Program-made: the position numbers and the translations under genes
Shown: piece after piece, positions 25,042-34,628 of the stretch
Position numbering within the stretch: position 1 is the stretch's first letter
Layout: each line of letters begins with the position of its first letter
Notes under the pieces: model-generated
The model's input: only the letters and a program-made list of their open reading frames with translations
What the model was told of the DNA's origin: nothing
The model's database searches: none
Origin: Leisingera daeponensis
GTDB taxonomy: Bacteria; Pseudomonadota; Alphaproteobacteria; Rhodobacterales; Rhodobacteraceae
Direction: 5' to 3'
Assembly: GCF_019801465.1 (NCBI RefSeq)
Contig: NZ_JAHVJA010000012.1
Span: 1-64,000, forward strand
DNA: 64,000 bases

Positions 25042-26430
25042 ATGACCGATACCGCGTATGTATCCGCGCCCCGGGGCTCCCAGGCGGCCGCAGGCGAAAC
25101 CCCGCAGGGGTCCGCCGCGGAAAACAGGTATGCCGAAGCCGCACTGGATGCGCACAAGCGGCGAGGGCTGCAGCTGGCGGTGCGCGCCCGCTGGATTGCG
25201 CTGCCAATTATCGCAGTGTTCATTGTTTTCCTGAACCCCAATTGGAGCGTTCTGTACTATCACGGGCTTCTGGCGCTCTTGTGCCTCAACGGCTGGTTCA
25301 TCAGCCGGGTGGGGAAAGTCGGCCGGTCGCGCCTGGAGCTGTTCCTGATTTTCCTCGACCTTGCGATCATGACGTTCGGGCTGGTCGTGCCCAATCCGTT
25401 TGACAGCCGCGGGATACCCGCGTCCATGCTCTACCGGTTCGACAATTTTCAGTACTTCTTCATCATCCTGGCAGCCGGCACGATGGCCTATTCCTGGCGC
25501 ACGGTGATTGCCATCGGCACCTGGACCGCGGTGATGTGGCTTGGTGCGCTGGGGCTGGTTTGGTGGTTCTCCAGCCCTGTACCCGGGCTCAGCGAAGCAG
25601 CCGCGGCTGCCTTTGGCTATGAACCGGAACTTGCACAGTTTTTTGACCCGAACAGTTTTGTGGTGCAGCTGCGCATCCAGGAAGCCGTGATCTTTGTTCT
25701 GGTTGCTGTGACGCTGGGGTTTTCGGTGCGCCGCTTCAACGGGCTGCTTCGGAGCAATGCCGGCCTGGAACGGGAACGGGCAAACCTGTCGCGCTATTTT
25801 TCCCCTAATGTGGTGGAGCAGCTGTCGCAGAACGATGAGCCGCTGAAGCAGGTACGCAGTGAAAACGTGGCGGTGCTGTTCATCGACATCATCGGTTTCA
25901 CCCGGCTGTCGGCGGGGATGGATCCGCACGCGGTGATCGGGCTGCTGCGGGAATTCCACGGCCGGATGGAGAGGGAGGTGTTCCACCACCATGGCACGCT
26001 GGACAAGTATCTGGGGGACGGGCTGATGGCGACCTTCGGCACGCCGGTCGCCGGTCGGCAGGATGCGACCAACGCGCTGGCCTGTGCCCAGGCGATGCGC
26101 GGCTCGCTGGCGAAATGGAACCGCGAGCGTGCAAAGCAGGGCAAGGAAGAAATCCGCGCCGGGATTGGTATCCACTACGGTGAGGCGCTGCTGGGAGATA
26201 TCGGTGCCAACAGGCTGGAATATGCGGTGCTGGGAACGACGGTGAATGTTGCCGCCCGTTTGGAAAATCTGACCAGAAAGCTGCAAGCCAGGATAGTGAT
26301 CAGTGAAACGCTGGCAGAGCGGGTGACCGCGGAACAGGCGCGGGGGGATTTGCTGGAGGGGGCCGCCCTGCACCGGGATCAGGAGGTGCGCGGGCTGGAC
26401 CAGCCGATGACAGTGCTGGCGTGGGGCTGA
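25042..26430 (+). CDS. Membrane-bound class III adenylate/guanylate cyclase
   Basis: A 462-residue protein with about six membrane helices (roughly 48-64, 70-88, 98-116, 137-152, 155-176, 211-229), a linker with RYFSPNVVEQL, and a C-terminal class III cyclase domain (about 270-430). Metal-binding residues are Asp282 in LFIDIIGFTRLS and the Asp in YLGDGLMATFG; VLGTTVNVAARLENLT is the conserved end motif. Lys in DKYLGDG favours ATP as substrate. The membrane part looks like a sensor of unknown input. It ends four bases before the convergent alkB gene. Confidence 0.88.
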   Translation: MTDTAYVSAPRGSQAAAGETPQGSAAENRYAEAALDAHKRRGLQLAVRARWIALPIIAVFIVFLNPNWSVLYYHGLLALLCLNGWFISRVGKVGRSRLELFLIFLDLAIMTFGLVVPNPFDSRGIPASMLYRFDNFQYFFIILAAGTMAYSWRTVIAIGTWTAVMWLGALGLVWWFSSPVPGLSEAAAAAFGYEPELAQFFDPNSFVVQLRIQEAVIFVLVAVTLGFSVRRFNGLLRSNAGLERERANLSRYFSPNVVEQLSQNDEPLKQVRSENVAVLFIDIIGFTRLSAGMDPHAVIGLLREFHGRMEREVFHHHGTLDKYLGDGLMATFGTPVAGRQDATNALACAQAMRGSLAKWNRERAKQGKEEIRAGIGIHYGEALLGDIGANRLEYAVLGTTVNVAARLENLTRKLQARIVISETLAERVTAEQARGDLLEGAALHRDQEVRGLDQPMTVLAWG

Positions 26431-26434
26431 CCCT

Positions 26435-27568
26435 TTAGCGCGGCATCGGATTCTGTGCCTTGTTGTATGGGTGCCAGTCGGTGATTTCCGGATAATACCT
26501 CTGCCGCCAGCGCCGCACCCGCGGGTTCATCACCCGGCTCCACAGCGGCGGGATCATCGCCGCGATAGTCATCACCGGGTAGCCATAGGGCAGCTGCGGC
26601 GCGTCAGCCTCGGTATAATTCTGCAACAGCGGGAAGCGGCGGTTCGGTTTGTAATGGTGGTCCGAGTGGCGCTGCAGGTTGATCAGCAGCCAGTTCGAGG
26701 CCTTGTGCGCGGCGTTCCAGGAATGGCGGGGCCGGACCGGCTCGTATTTCCCGTCGCCCAGATGTTTGCGGGTCAGCCCGTAGTGCTCCACATAGTTGAC
26801 CACCTCCAGTTGCCAGATTGCGGTGCCTGCCTGCACAAGGAACAAGAGGACGCCGGTCAGACCGCCCAGCATCAGCGCCAGCAGCAGCATTGCCGCCTGC
26901 AGCGCCCAGTAACGGAAGAACGGGTTGGAGCGGTCAGTCCAGGGGCGGTTCTTCTTGGCAAGCTTGTCCTTCTCTGCCTGGAAGGCGGAGTGCCAGCACT
27001 GCCGCAACACCCGCGGATAGAAGCGGTGGAAACCTTCGTTGTAGCGAGCGGTTACAGGATCGCGCGGGGTGCCGACATAGCGGTGATGCACCAGCAGGTG
27101 CTCGGACCGGAAGTGTGAATAAAGCACCATCGCCAGCAGGATATCCCCCAGCCATCGCTCGATCCGGCTGGGCTGATGCATCAGCTCGTGGCTGTAGTTG
27201 ATGCCGACAGCGCCGGTCACAACGCCGACGCCGAAAAAGGCGGCGAACTTTTCGAAGCCATTCAGGTGCTCCGCGCCGCTGACGTACCAGATCAGCCCGA
27301 ACAGCATGATGAACTGCAGCGGCACCCAGGCCGCAGTCAGCGCTTTGTACCATCTGAGGTCGCTGTCCGGCGTCTCTGGGTCGGCGTTCTCAAGATTCAG
27401 CCCGAACATCCCGTCCAGCACCGCAAACAGATGCCAGGTCACCAGCGGCGGCAGCAGCAGAGCCCATCCGCCTTGCAGCGCGGCGGCAACGACCAGCGGC
27501 AGCAGCAGAAAGGACATCCAGAACGGCAGGGCGCTTTGCCAGCGGGCAAGGGTTCCGGGGGCAATCAT
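26435..27568 (-). CDS. alkB: Alkane 1-monooxygenase (AlkB family)
   Basis: A 377-residue integral-membrane di-iron hydroxylase that oxidises terminal CH3 groups of alkanes or related fatty compounds. The histidine clusters are clear: HELMH, HLLVHHRYVGTP, NYVEHYGL and LQRHSDHHYKPNRRFPLLQ. Several membrane helices lie between. GGGAG eight bases before the ATG at 27568 supports that start over a TTG five codons earlier. Rubredoxin and rubredoxin reductase, the usual electron donors, are not encoded nearby. Marine Rhodobacterales often carry such a gene. Confidence 0.92.
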   Translation of the reverse strand: MIAPGTLARWQSALPFWMSFLLLPLVVAAALQGGWALLLPPLVTWHLFAVLDGMFGLNLENADPETPDSDLRWYKALTAAWVPLQFIMLFGLIWYVSGAEHLNGFEKFAAFFGVGVVTGAVGINYSHELMHQPSRIERWLGDILLAMVLYSHFRSEHLLVHHRYVGTPRDPVTARYNEGFHRFYPRVLRQCWHSAFQAEKDKLAKKNRPWTDRSNPFFRYWALQAAMLLLALMLGGLTGVLLFLVQAGTAIWQLEVVNYVEHYGLTRKHLGDGKYEPVRPRHSWNAAHKASNWLLINLQRHSDHHYKPNRRFPLLQNYTEADAPQLPYGYPVMTIAAMIPPLWSRVMNPRVRRWRQRYYPEITDWHPYNKAQNPMPR

Positions 27569-27652
27569 GCCAGTGTCTCCCAATCAATCAGCGCGCGTTT
27601 GCGGAAACCCTATGCGTCCGGAAATGAAAACCCAAGAGGGGCGTAGGGTCAT

Positions 27653-28717
27653 CTACCGGCCTTTGTACAGATCGAAGGCTTTGCGCATCACCGTTGGCAG
27701 GCTGGCGGGGCTGAAATCGCGGTGCGTGACCAGTTCCTGATCTGCTTTCTGACTGAAACCGTTGGGAAGCTGGGCGGTCATGACCCGCAGAATCAGGTGG
27801 AAATGGGTAAAAGTATGCCGGACCTCGCCGTCCAGCTCCCGCCAGTCTGCTTCAAACGGCGGGGCTGGGACCGGGGCGCCGTTCCACTCCGAACCGGGCC
27901 AGCCCAGCATGCCGCCCAGCAGTCCCTTGTCAGGGCGCCGTTCCAGCAGCCACGTTCCGTTTGCCGCTTCCGCCAAGTAGACGATGCCATGCCGGATTGG
28001 TTTAGGCTTCTTGGGAGCCTTCTTGGGCAGTTCTGCGGCTGTGCCTGCTGCCCTCGCCGCACACGGGTCACGCCAGGGGCAGATACCGCAGGCCGGGCGG
28101 CGCGGGGTGCAGATGGTGGCCCCAAGATCCATAACCGCCTGTGCGTAGTCGCCAGGCCGCAGTGCCGGGGTCAGCTCCGCCGCGCGCTCCTTGAGGACAG
28201 GTTTAACGTCAGGCAGGGGGGCGTGGATGTCATGCAGGCGGGCCATCACCCGTTCAACATTGCCGTCCAGCACGGTTTCAGGACGGTCAAAGGCGATCGA
28301 GGCGATGGCGGCGGCGGTGTAGGGGCCGATGCCCGGCAGGTTGAGCAACCTCTCATAGCTGTCCGGGAAGTTTCCTCCGTGATCCGCTGCTATTGTGCGC
28401 GCGCATTTCAGCAGGTTGCGCGCCCGCGCGTAATAGCCGAGGCCTGCCCATTCGTTCATCACATCGGCGTCTTCCGCTGCCGCCAGATCTAGAACCGTTG
28501 GCCAGCGGCTGATGAAGCGCAGGAAGTAACCGCGGACGGCGGCCACGGTGGTTTGCTGAAGCATCACCTCGCTGAGCCAGACCCTGTAGGGGTCCGGGCG
28601 GATGCCCGCAGCGCTGTCTGCCGGTCCCACCCGCCAAGGCATTTCGCGGGCATGAACGTCATACCACGCCAGCAGGTCATTGCTCATCGCTGCGGAATCG
28701 ATCTTCAAGTCACGCAT
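27653..28717 (-). CDS. mutY: A/G-specific adenine glycosylase
   Basis: A 354-residue base-excision repair enzyme that removes adenine mispaired with 8-oxoguanine. The catalytic Glu is in SEVMLQQTTV (about residue 50); LPGIGPYTAAAI is the helix-hairpin-helix and VLDGNVERVMARL carries the catalytic Asp. The [4Fe-4S] ligands follow the C-x6-C-x2-C-x5-C spacing (from CTPRRPAC). The C-terminal Nudix-like domain (about 240-354) recognises 8-oxoG. AGGGA precedes the ATG. Divergent from the dciA-dsbA pair. Confidence 0.95.
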   Translation of the reverse strand: MRDLKIDSAAMSNDLLAWYDVHAREMPWRVGPADSAAGIRPDPYRVWLSEVMLQQTTVAAVRGYFLRFISRWPTVLDLAAAEDADVMNEWAGLGYYARARNLLKCARTIAADHGGNFPDSYERLLNLPGIGPYTAAAIASIAFDRPETVLDGNVERVMARLHDIHAPLPDVKPVLKERAAELTPALRPGDYAQAVMDLGATICTPRRPACGICPWRDPCAARAAGTAAELPKKAPKKPKPIRHGIVYLAEAANGTWLLERRPDKGLLGGMLGWPGSEWNGAPVPAPPFEADWRELDGEVRHTFTHFHLILRVMTAQLPNGFSQKADQELVTHRDFSPASLPTVMRKAFDLYKGR

Positions 28718-28801
28718 TCGTTATTCCCTGGCTTGCGGTTTGGCTGGCGCCTGCATTACCGCTCTTTACAATAGGGCAGGCAGTCGAGCAAAACCTAGAT
28801 C

Positions 28802-29329
28802 ATGGCATTCAGACGCAGCACAACACGCGGGTTCGCACGGACCTCCAAGCTCCTGAACGAGCAGATCCGCAAGGCAGGCGAAAGCCGCGGGTTTGCGGTG
28901 TCGCGGCTGCTGACTCATTGGGAAGAAATTGCGGGGCCGGATATCGCCGCCATGGCGCGGCCGGTCAATGTCGGCTACGGGCGCGGCTCATTCGGGGCGA
29001 CGCTGACGGTGCTGACCACTGGGGCCAATGCGCCGATGCTCGAGATGCAGAAGGAGCGCCTGCGGGAGCGGGTGAATGCGGTCTACGGCTTCAACGCGAT
29101 TTCCAAGGTGCGGATCACCCAGACTGCACCGACGGGATTTTCCGACGGCCGCGTGGAATTTAAATATGCCCCCAAGGTGCAAGCGCCGCTGCAGCCGGAC
29201 CCGCAGGATGCGGCAGAGGCCAGCAGGACAGCCGCGGGGGTGGAGAACGACGATTTGCGCGCCGCCCTGGAACGCCTGGGGCGCAATGTGCTGACAAAAC
29301 AAAAAACGCAAGGAAAGGGGTTCAAATGA
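28802..29329 (+). CDS. DUF721 (DciA-type) protein
   Basis: A 175-residue DUF721 protein. The N-terminal half, with FAVSRLLTHWEEIAGPDIAAMARP, and the KH-like region LTVLTTGANAPMLEMQKERL are the conserved parts. DciA proteins load the replicative helicase in bacteria lacking DnaC; whether this one is the true DciA or only a family member is not certain, since the C-terminal half is proline/alanine-rich and variable. Its stop overlaps the start of the thioredoxin-like gene (ATGA). Confidence 0.8.
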   Translation: MAFRRSTTRGFARTSKLLNEQIRKAGESRGFAVSRLLTHWEEIAGPDIAAMARPVNVGYGRGSFGATLTVLTTGANAPMLEMQKERLRERVNAVYGFNAISKVRITQTAPTGFSDGRVEFKYAPKVQAPLQPDPQDAAEASRTAAGVENDDLRAALERLGRNVLTKQKTQGKGFK

Positions 29330-29997
29330 CCCGTTTGATGTCTGGTGTCTTTGCCGCGGTGGCGGTGGTTGCGGGCGGTTATGCCCTGTCGGGGTTCAAC
29401 AGCCAAAGCAGCCTGCCCAGCAATCCGCTGGTCGGCGCCGCCTTCGCGCAAGAGGCCGAAGTTGACACCTCCACCATCACCGAGATGACCTTGGGGGCAG
29501 AGGATGCGCCGGTCACGCTGATCGAATACGCGTCCTATACCTGCCCGCATTGCGCCAGCTTCCACAATGACACCTTCAAGAAGCTGAAGGCGGATTACAT
29601 TGACACCGGCAAAGTGAAATTCATCTACCGCGAAGTCTATTTCGACCGTTACGGCCTGTGGGCCTCGATGATTGCGCGCTGCAACGGGCCGGAGAAGTTT
29701 TTTGGCATTTCCGATCTGATCTACAAGGGCCAGTCCGAATGGGCGCGGGCCGGCGGTGCGTCGGAAATCATTGACGAGCTGCGCAAGATCGGCCGCCTGG
29801 CGGGCATTGAAAATGACCAGCTGGAAGCCTGCCTCCAGGACGGGGAAAAAGCGCAGACACTGGTTGCCTGGTACCAGGAAAACGCCACGGAGCACGGCAT
29901 CGAATCGACCCCGTCCTTTATCCTGAACGGCGAGAAGATTTCGAACCAGTCCTACGAGGACTTCAAGAAGCTGCTGGATGCCGAACTGGAAGGCTAA
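29326..29997 (+). CDS. DsbA-family thiol-disulfide protein
   Basis: A 223-residue thioredoxin-fold protein with an N-terminal signal or anchor (hydrophobic 5-23). The active site is CPHC (Cys73, Cys76) in YASYTCPHCASFH, and the cis-Pro loop is ESTPSFILNG. It belongs to the DsbA/BdbD group with an inserted helical domain. It should introduce or reshuffle disulfide bonds in the periplasm. Coupled to the DUF721 gene and followed by a terminator. Confidence 0.9.
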   Translation: MTRLMSGVFAAVAVVAGGYALSGFNSQSSLPSNPLVGAAFAQEAEVDTSTITEMTLGAEDAPVTLIEYASYTCPHCASFHNDTFKKLKADYIDTGKVKFIYREVYFDRYGLWASMIARCNGPEKFFGISDLIYKGQSEWARAGGASEIIDELRKIGRLAGIENDQLEACLQDGEKAQTLVAWYQENATEHGIESTPSFILNGEKISNQSYEDFKKLLDAELEG

Positions 29998-30019
29998 GCG
30001 CTTGCTGCCAGAAAGCAAA

Positions 30020-30045
30020 GTCCGGGCAGAGTGTCCGGGCTTTTT
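30020..30045 (+). terminator. Rho-independent terminator
   Basis: Two GTCCGGGC copies pair with each other as an 8-bp stem containing two G-T wobbles around a short loop, followed by five T. It lies between the convergent dsbA-type and lpxK genes; an AAAG before the stem lets it act weakly in the other direction as well. Confidence 0.7.
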
Positions 30046-30074
30046 CGTTTAAGGTAGTGCGGTCTCCCTGCCGG

Positions 30075-31076
30075 TCAAGGTGCAGGTGCTGCTGCTCTCA
30101 GCATGTCTTTCAGCCTTACGTCCCCGGCAATCTGCAATCGGACAGGCAGGGTGATCACCTTCGAGCGGAAGCTGTCGGGCAGACGGACGGCGTCTTTTTC
30201 AGTCGTGACCAGTTGGGCGTTCAAAAGCTGGGAGTCATTCTGAAGCCGGTTCATTAGCGCAGGAGTCAGCGGCTGGTGGTCGTCCAGTGCTTCAGCCCGG
30301 ACTATTTCCGCACCGAGGCTGCGCAGGGTGGCGAAGAACTTCTGAGGGTGGCCGATGCCGGCAAAGGCCAAAACCCGGGTGTCGTTCCAGGGCATCCCTG
30401 TCTGCAGCGGTTCAAGCGCGCCTGTGAAATGCGGCAGACCTTGCAACTGGCCGCCCCAAGTGTCGGCGAACAACTTTTGAGCCGGGTCCGGCCCGAGGGA
30501 CAATACCGCATCTGCCCGTTTCAGACCGTTTGCAACCGGTTCGCGCAAGGGGCCTGCCGGCAGGCAGCGGCCGTTGCCGAACCCATGCTGCGCGTCCACC
30601 ACAATCAGCGAGAGGTCCTTGGCGACTGCAGGGTTCTGAAACCCGTCGTCCAGCACAATGACTGTTGCTCCGGCCTTCGCAGCGGCGCGTGCACCTGCAG
30701 CGCGGTCCTTGGCGACCCAGACCTCACCGAAGGCGGCCAGCAGCAGGGGTTCGTCTCCGGTCTGCGCGGCCTTGTGGCGGCCGGGCATGACCTGATCCGG
30801 CCCCTCCAAAGTGCCGCCATAGCCACGGGTGACCACATGCGGCTCATGGCCCAGGCTGCGCAGGACCTCCAGCAGCCAGATCACTGTCGGGGTCTTGCCT
30901 GTGCCGCCGGCATTCAAGTTGCCCACGCAGATGACAGGCACCCCGGCAGGTGCCGGATTGCCCTTGGCCAGCCTCGATGCGGTGGCACGCGCATAAGCCC
31001 ACCCCAGCGGTGCCAGCAGGCTCGCCCTCAGGTCGAAATCCGCCGGCGGCTTGTGCCAGAAATCAGGAGCCCGCAT
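30075..31076 (-). CDS. lpxK: Tetraacyldisaccharide 4'-kinase
   Basis: A 333-residue inner-membrane-associated kinase that phosphorylates lipid A precursor at position 4'. The P-loop is in [16 protein letters not shown], and VLDDGFQNP with [11 protein letters not shown] are the family motifs. The ATG at 31076 has GAGG six bases upstream; the GTG at 31088 does not. It overlaps the end of the waaA-like gene by 14 bases, so the lipid A kinase and Kdo transfer steps are co-expressed. Confidence 0.92.
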   Translation of the reverse strand: MRAPDFWHKPPADFDLRASLLAPLGWAYARATASRLAKGNPAPAGVPVICVGNLNAGGTGKTPTVIWLLEVLRSLGHEPHVVTRGYGGTLEGPDQVMPGRHKAAQTGDEPLLLAAFGEVWVAKDRAAGARAAAKAGATVIVLDDGFQNPAVAKDLSLIVVDAQHGFGNGRCLPAGPLREPVANGLKRADAVLSLGPDPAQKLFADTWGGQLQGLPHFTGALEPLQTGMPWNDTRVLAFAGIGHPQKFFATLRSLGAEIVRAEALDDHQPLTPALMNRLQNDSQLLNAQLVTTEKDAVRLPDSFRSKVITLPVRLQIAGDVRLKDMLRAAAPAP

Positions 31077-32256
31077 CACTGTCCTCACGCTGGTCCAGAA
31101 GGGTCTGGACCCTTTCCAGAAGAGTATCTGTTGTGGCGGCGCTTTCGGTCACGCTTTGCCAGCCGGCAAGGGCCATTTCGGCAGCCTTGTCCGGTGCGGA
31201 AAGTGCAACCACGGTGTCGGCCATACCGCTTTGAGTTTGCACCTGAACCGCGGCGCCGACCTTGGCCAGCCGATCGTAAAGATCGCGGTGTGCATGGATG
31301 CCAGGCCCATGCAGCATGGCTGACCCCAGCGCGGCGGCATCCAGCGGGGATTGGCCCTGTGCTGCCGGGTCCAGGCTGCTGGCGATCAAGGCAACGGGAG
31401 ACAAACGGTACCATAGGCCCAAATCCTCACCGCCGGTCAGCAGGACCTGATTGAAGTCCTCGGGCTCACCGCCGTTTTCCCAATCCGCAAAGGACAGCCC
31501 GCTGTCTTGCAGCAGGCGGCGGGCTGCCTCCAGATCCGTGATACTGTCCAGCGCAACCACCAGAAGCAAGCGGTGCAGCAGCCGCAGGGCATTCCGGTGG
31601 GCGTCCAGAATACGCGGCAGCTCATCCAGCCTGACATGTGCTGCTAACCACACAGGGCGGCTTCCGAGCGTCTGCTGCATGGTGGCCAGTTCGTCTTCGT
31701 TGCAGCCGGGCGGAATGGCGGACACCCGCAGTTTGCCGGCCAGTTCCAGACGTTCCGAGGGGAAACCCAAGCGGATCAGCCGGTCTCGCACCGTTTTGGA
31801 CGGCGTCAGGATACACGTGAGCCCTTCAAGCATTCTGCGGCGCTGGTCCGGCAGCCAGCGGCTTGCACGGTGGGGCATTTCTGAGTCAAGAAGGTCGGCC
31901 AGAAGCACACCGGTTCCCTGCTCGCGCAGATGGCGCAGCATGACCCGCCGGGACGGCGGGCCTGTCCAGATGCAGGCATCCGGCTGCCAGTGCGCCACGA
32001 AACTGCGCGCCTCGGTCAAGGTGTCCTCCGCCAGCGGACCAACCGGAATGTCGCAGCCGACAGTGCCGGTCAGCCGCAGCTCCGGCTCCCAGCTGGCCAG
32101 CACGGAGAGGTCCGGGCGCAGGCTCTTCAGCCGGCGGCCGATGTCGCAGAGCGCTTGGTAGCGCTCAGGCGTGGTTGCATGCACCCACAGCAGTTCCCCC
32201 TGGGGGCGGGGCTGCAGCGTATAGGAGTGGCCGGATTTGATGGTTCGCCGTTGCAT
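31063..32256 (-). CDS. Atypical Kdo transferase-like glycosyltransferase (WaaA family)
   Basis: About 397 residues in the GT30-like family that adds Kdo to lipid A. Recognisable parts are [54 protein letters not shown] and the C-terminal [20 protein letters not shown]. Usual WaaA starts with a membrane anchor and a GERLG..; this one lacks both. The start is uncertain: ATG 32256 was chosen, but an ATG at 32298 or a TTG at 32373 overlapping the IMPase stop are alternatives, none with a good ribosome site. Gene order before lpxK supports a lipid A role. Could be a divergent paralogue rather than the main WaaA. Confidence 0.7.
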   Translation of the reverse strand: MQRRTIKSGHSYTLQPRPQGELLWVHATTPERYQALCDIGRRLKSLRPDLSVLASWEPELRLTGTVGCDIPVGPLAEDTLTEARSFVAHWQPDACIWTGPPSRRVMLRHLREQGTGVLLADLLDSEMPHRASRWLPDQRRRMLEGLTCILTPSKTVRDRLIRLGFPSERLELAGKLRVSAIPPGCNEDELATMQQTLGSRPVWLAAHVRLDELPRILDAHRNALRLLHRLLLVVALDSITDLEAARRLLQDSGLSFADWENGGEPEDFNQVLLTGGEDLGLWYRLSPVALIASSLDPAAQGQSPLDAAALGSAMLHGPGIHAHRDLYDRLAKVGAAVQVQTQSGMADTVVALSAPDKAAEMALAGWQSVTESAATTDTLLERVQTLLDQREDSDAGS

Positions 32257-32369
32257 CTGGTTCGGTTTGAATTTTACGGCCCAAGGTATCTGCAACATGC
32301 GGGTTTGTCTGTGGAAAATTTTGGCGTGGCCCTGGCGCCGCCGCTGGAACCGCTTAGTCCGGGGCGGGC

Positions 32370-33173
32370 TCAATGTCCAGCTATGCCGGGTCCGGCCGGA
32401 TCCAGCGTCGCCATCAGTTCCCCGTGAAGGGTGCTGTTTCCGGCGATGACGCCGCTCAGCCGCGGGTTCGGATTGTTGAACCGCAGGGGACTGCCGGAGC
32501 GGTCAGTGATCGTGCCGCCCGCCTCGCGCAGCAAAAGATCGCCTGCGGCAATGTCCCATTCCCAGCTGGGGCGCAGGGTCAGCATAGCGCCGAACCGGCC
32601 ATCCGCCACCTTGGCCAGACGGTAGGCCAGCGAGGGCCGGTAACTGCGGATGAACGCAGGCGGGGTACCGCCCTGCCAGTGGTGCGGCTGCAAGTTGGGT
32701 TTGGCAGCCAGGATTTCCGTGCGGGCAAGGTCAGTTGCGGTGGAGACTGCAATAGGGCTGCCGTTGCAGTGAGCCCCCCGCCCAACGGAGGCGGTGTACA
32801 TCAGATCCCGCTGCGGCAGATAGATCACCGCTGCCGTCACAATGCCCTGTTCGGCTACGGCAATGGAATGCGCCCAAGTGCGGGAGCCTTCGGCAAAGCT
32901 GCGGGTGCCGTCGATCGGGTCGATGATGAACACCCGCCCGCGGGAGAGACGCGCAGTACTGTCCTCGGTTTCTTCGGACAGCCAGCCGTAGTCCGGACGC
33001 GCCTGCTGCAGCAAGTCTTCCAGCATGGCGTTGACCGCGAGATCAGCCTCGGTCACCGGACCGGCTCCGCCGGGCTTGTCCCATCGCCTGGCGCCGGGTC
33101 CCGTGTAGCGGCACGCGATGTCCCCGGCCTGTTCCGCCGCTTTGACAAGCAGGGCAAGGTCAGTTGCCGGCAA
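32370..33173 (-). CDS. Inositol monophosphatase-family phosphatase (CysQ-like)
   Basis: A 267-residue Mg-dependent phosphatase with EE at 67-68, DPIDGT at 85-90 and WEWDIAAGDLLLREAGG near residue 210. The family includes inositol monophosphatase, fructose-1,6-bisphosphatase II-like enzymes and PAP phosphatase; substrate cannot be fixed. It differs from the CysQ at 1821 but shares the superfamily, giving two in the window. It overlaps pmbA by 14 bases and lies before the Kdo transferase-like gene, so it sits in a minus-strand operon pmbA-IMPase-waaA-lpxK. Confidence 0.85.
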   Translation of the reverse strand: MPATDLALLVKAAEQAGDIACRYTGPGARRWDKPGGAGPVTEADLAVNAMLEDLLQQARPDYGWLSEETEDSTARLSRGRVFIIDPIDGTRSFAEGSRTWAHSIAVAEQGIVTAAVIYLPQRDLMYTASVGRGAHCNGSPIAVSTATDLARTEILAAKPNLQPHHWQGGTPPAFIRSYRPSLAYRLAKVADGRFGAMLTLRPSWEWDIAAGDLLLREAGGTITDRSGSPLRFNNPNPRLSGVIAGNSTLHGELMATLDPAGPGIAGH

Positions 33174-34506
33174 GGGTCATTCCTTCGACCAGCAGCGAAG
33201 GCACCACAGTGGAAAGGTGCCGGCGCGCATCATTGGCAGGCACGATGCGGCGCAGCATGTCGAGCAGGTTGCCTGCAATGGTGCATTCATTGACCGGATA
33301 GGCAATTTCGCCGTTTTCCACCCAGAAACCCGAAGCGCCGCGGGAATAGTCGCCGGTGTTCGGGTTGATGGTGGATCCGATCATAGAGGTGACCAGTAGC
33401 CCTGTCCCCATTTGCGCAATCAGATCCGCGCGGCTGGCACCGCCTTGGGTCAGCGCGATATTCCAGGTGGAGGGCGAAGGCACCCCGCCGATACCGCGGG
33501 CGGCGTTGCCGGTGCTTTCCAGCCCCAGCTTGCGGGCGGAGGCCAGGTCCAGAGTCCAGCCGGTCAGCATGCCGTTGTCCACTACGGTTCGGCGGCGGGT
33601 CGGCAGCCCTTCGCCGTCAAACGGACGCGAGCCGGAGATGCGCGGGCGGTGCGGGTCCTCAATGACCGAGAGGGTTTCCGGGAGCACCTGCCGCCCCAGC
33701 GAATCCTTCAGCCAGGAGGAGCCGCGGGCGATTGCGGCGCCATTGGCGGCCGACATCAGGTGCCCGATCAGCGAGGAGGAGATGCGTTCGTCAAACAGCA
33801 CCGGGAAGCTGCCGGTCTTCGGCTTGCGAGCGCCCAGCCGGGCAACGGCTCGTTCGCCGGCGGTGCGGCCAATATCCCCGGCGCTGCGCAGGTCAGCCTG
33901 AAAGGTGCGGGAATCCCCGTCGTGGTCACGCTCCATACCGGTGCCGGTGCCAGCGATCCCGGTGCAGGACAGCGACCGGCCAGTGCGCTGATAGCCACCG
34001 GAGAAGCCATTTGTTGCAGCGAGATGAACCGCATGGCGGCCATATCCCGCGGCGGCCGATTGAACCTGGGTGATGCCGTCCACGTCCTGGCAAGCGGCCT
34101 CGGCTGCCAGAGCGTCAGCCTGCAGTGCTGCGGGCTCAGGTTCGCCGCTCGGGTCTTCAAGCTCCAGTGCAGCCAGGTTCCAGCCGTTGGCCAGCTGAGA
34201 CGGGTCGGCCAGACCGGCATAGGGGTCCTCCGGCGCTTCCTTGGCCATGGCAACGGCGCGTTCGGCCATTGCTGCGATGGTTTCCGGACGCATGTCCGAC
34301 GAGGACACCAGCGCCTGGCGCTTGCCGACAAACACCCGCAGGCCCAGATCCGTGCCTTCCGAGCGCTCCGCATGCTCCAGTTTGCCCTCGCGCACTTCGA
34401 TGCTGAGGGAACTGCCCTCAGCCGCCATGGCGTCGGCGGCATCCGCGCCGGCCTTGCGGGCGGCATCAATCAGGGCGTGGCAAAGCGCTTCGGGGGACTG
34501 GGTCAT
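33160..34506 (-). CDS. pmbA: TldD/PmbA family protein, PmbA-like
   Basis: A 448-residue protein of the PmbA/TldE group, the non-metal partner of the TldD/TldE protease that matures microcins and degrades unfolded peptides. Conserved C-terminal segments: GLPTRRRTVVDNG, GTGLLVTSMIGSTINPNTGDYSRGASGFWVENGEI, and ECTIAGNLLDML (parts listed separately here as landmarks). The HExxH metal motif of TldD is absent, as expected for PmbA. GAAGG precedes the ATG at 34506. TldD itself is not in the window. Confidence 0.9.
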   Translation of the reverse strand: MTQSPEALCHALIDAARKAGADAADAMAAEGSSLSIEVREGKLEHAERSEGTDLGLRVFVGKRQALVSSSDMRPETIAAMAERAVAMAKEAPEDPYAGLADPSQLANGWNLAALELEDPSGEPEPAALQADALAAEAACQDVDGITQVQSAAAGYGRHAVHLAATNGFSGGYQRTGRSLSCTGIAGTGTGMERDHDGDSRTFQADLRSAGDIGRTAGERAVARLGARKPKTGSFPVLFDERISSSLIGHLMSAANGAAIARGSSWLKDSLGRQVLPETLSVIEDPHRPRISGSRPFDGEGLPTRRRTVVDNGMLTGWTLDLASARKLGLESTGNAARGIGGVPSPSTWNIALTQGGASRADLIAQMGTGLLVTSMIGSTINPNTGDYSRGASGFWVENGEIAYPVNECTIAGNLLDMLRRIVPANDARRHLSTVVPSLLVEGMTLAGN

Positions 34507-34573
34507 GGGCACCTTCTGTTCTGCTCTGTTAAAGAGCTATCCAGTGAGGCGGCACGCCGCAAGAGCGGGCAGT

Positions 34574-34600
34574 AAAAAAGGGGCTGCGCGCGGCAGCCCC
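34574..34600 (-). terminator. Rho-independent terminator after the DUF2125 gene
   Basis: Read on the minus strand, GGGGCTGC and GCAGCCCC form an 8-bp stem with a CGCGC loop, followed by six T. It ends the DUF2125 gene and insulates pmbA. Confidence 0.88.
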
Positions 34601-34628
34601 TGTGCAGTTCCCGCAAGGGAATTGACGG

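Noticed and set aside
27569-27652. Near-palindrome CCCTATGC/GCGTAGGG between mutY and alkB
   Set aside because: One mismatch and a loop of about 30 bases; likely chance.
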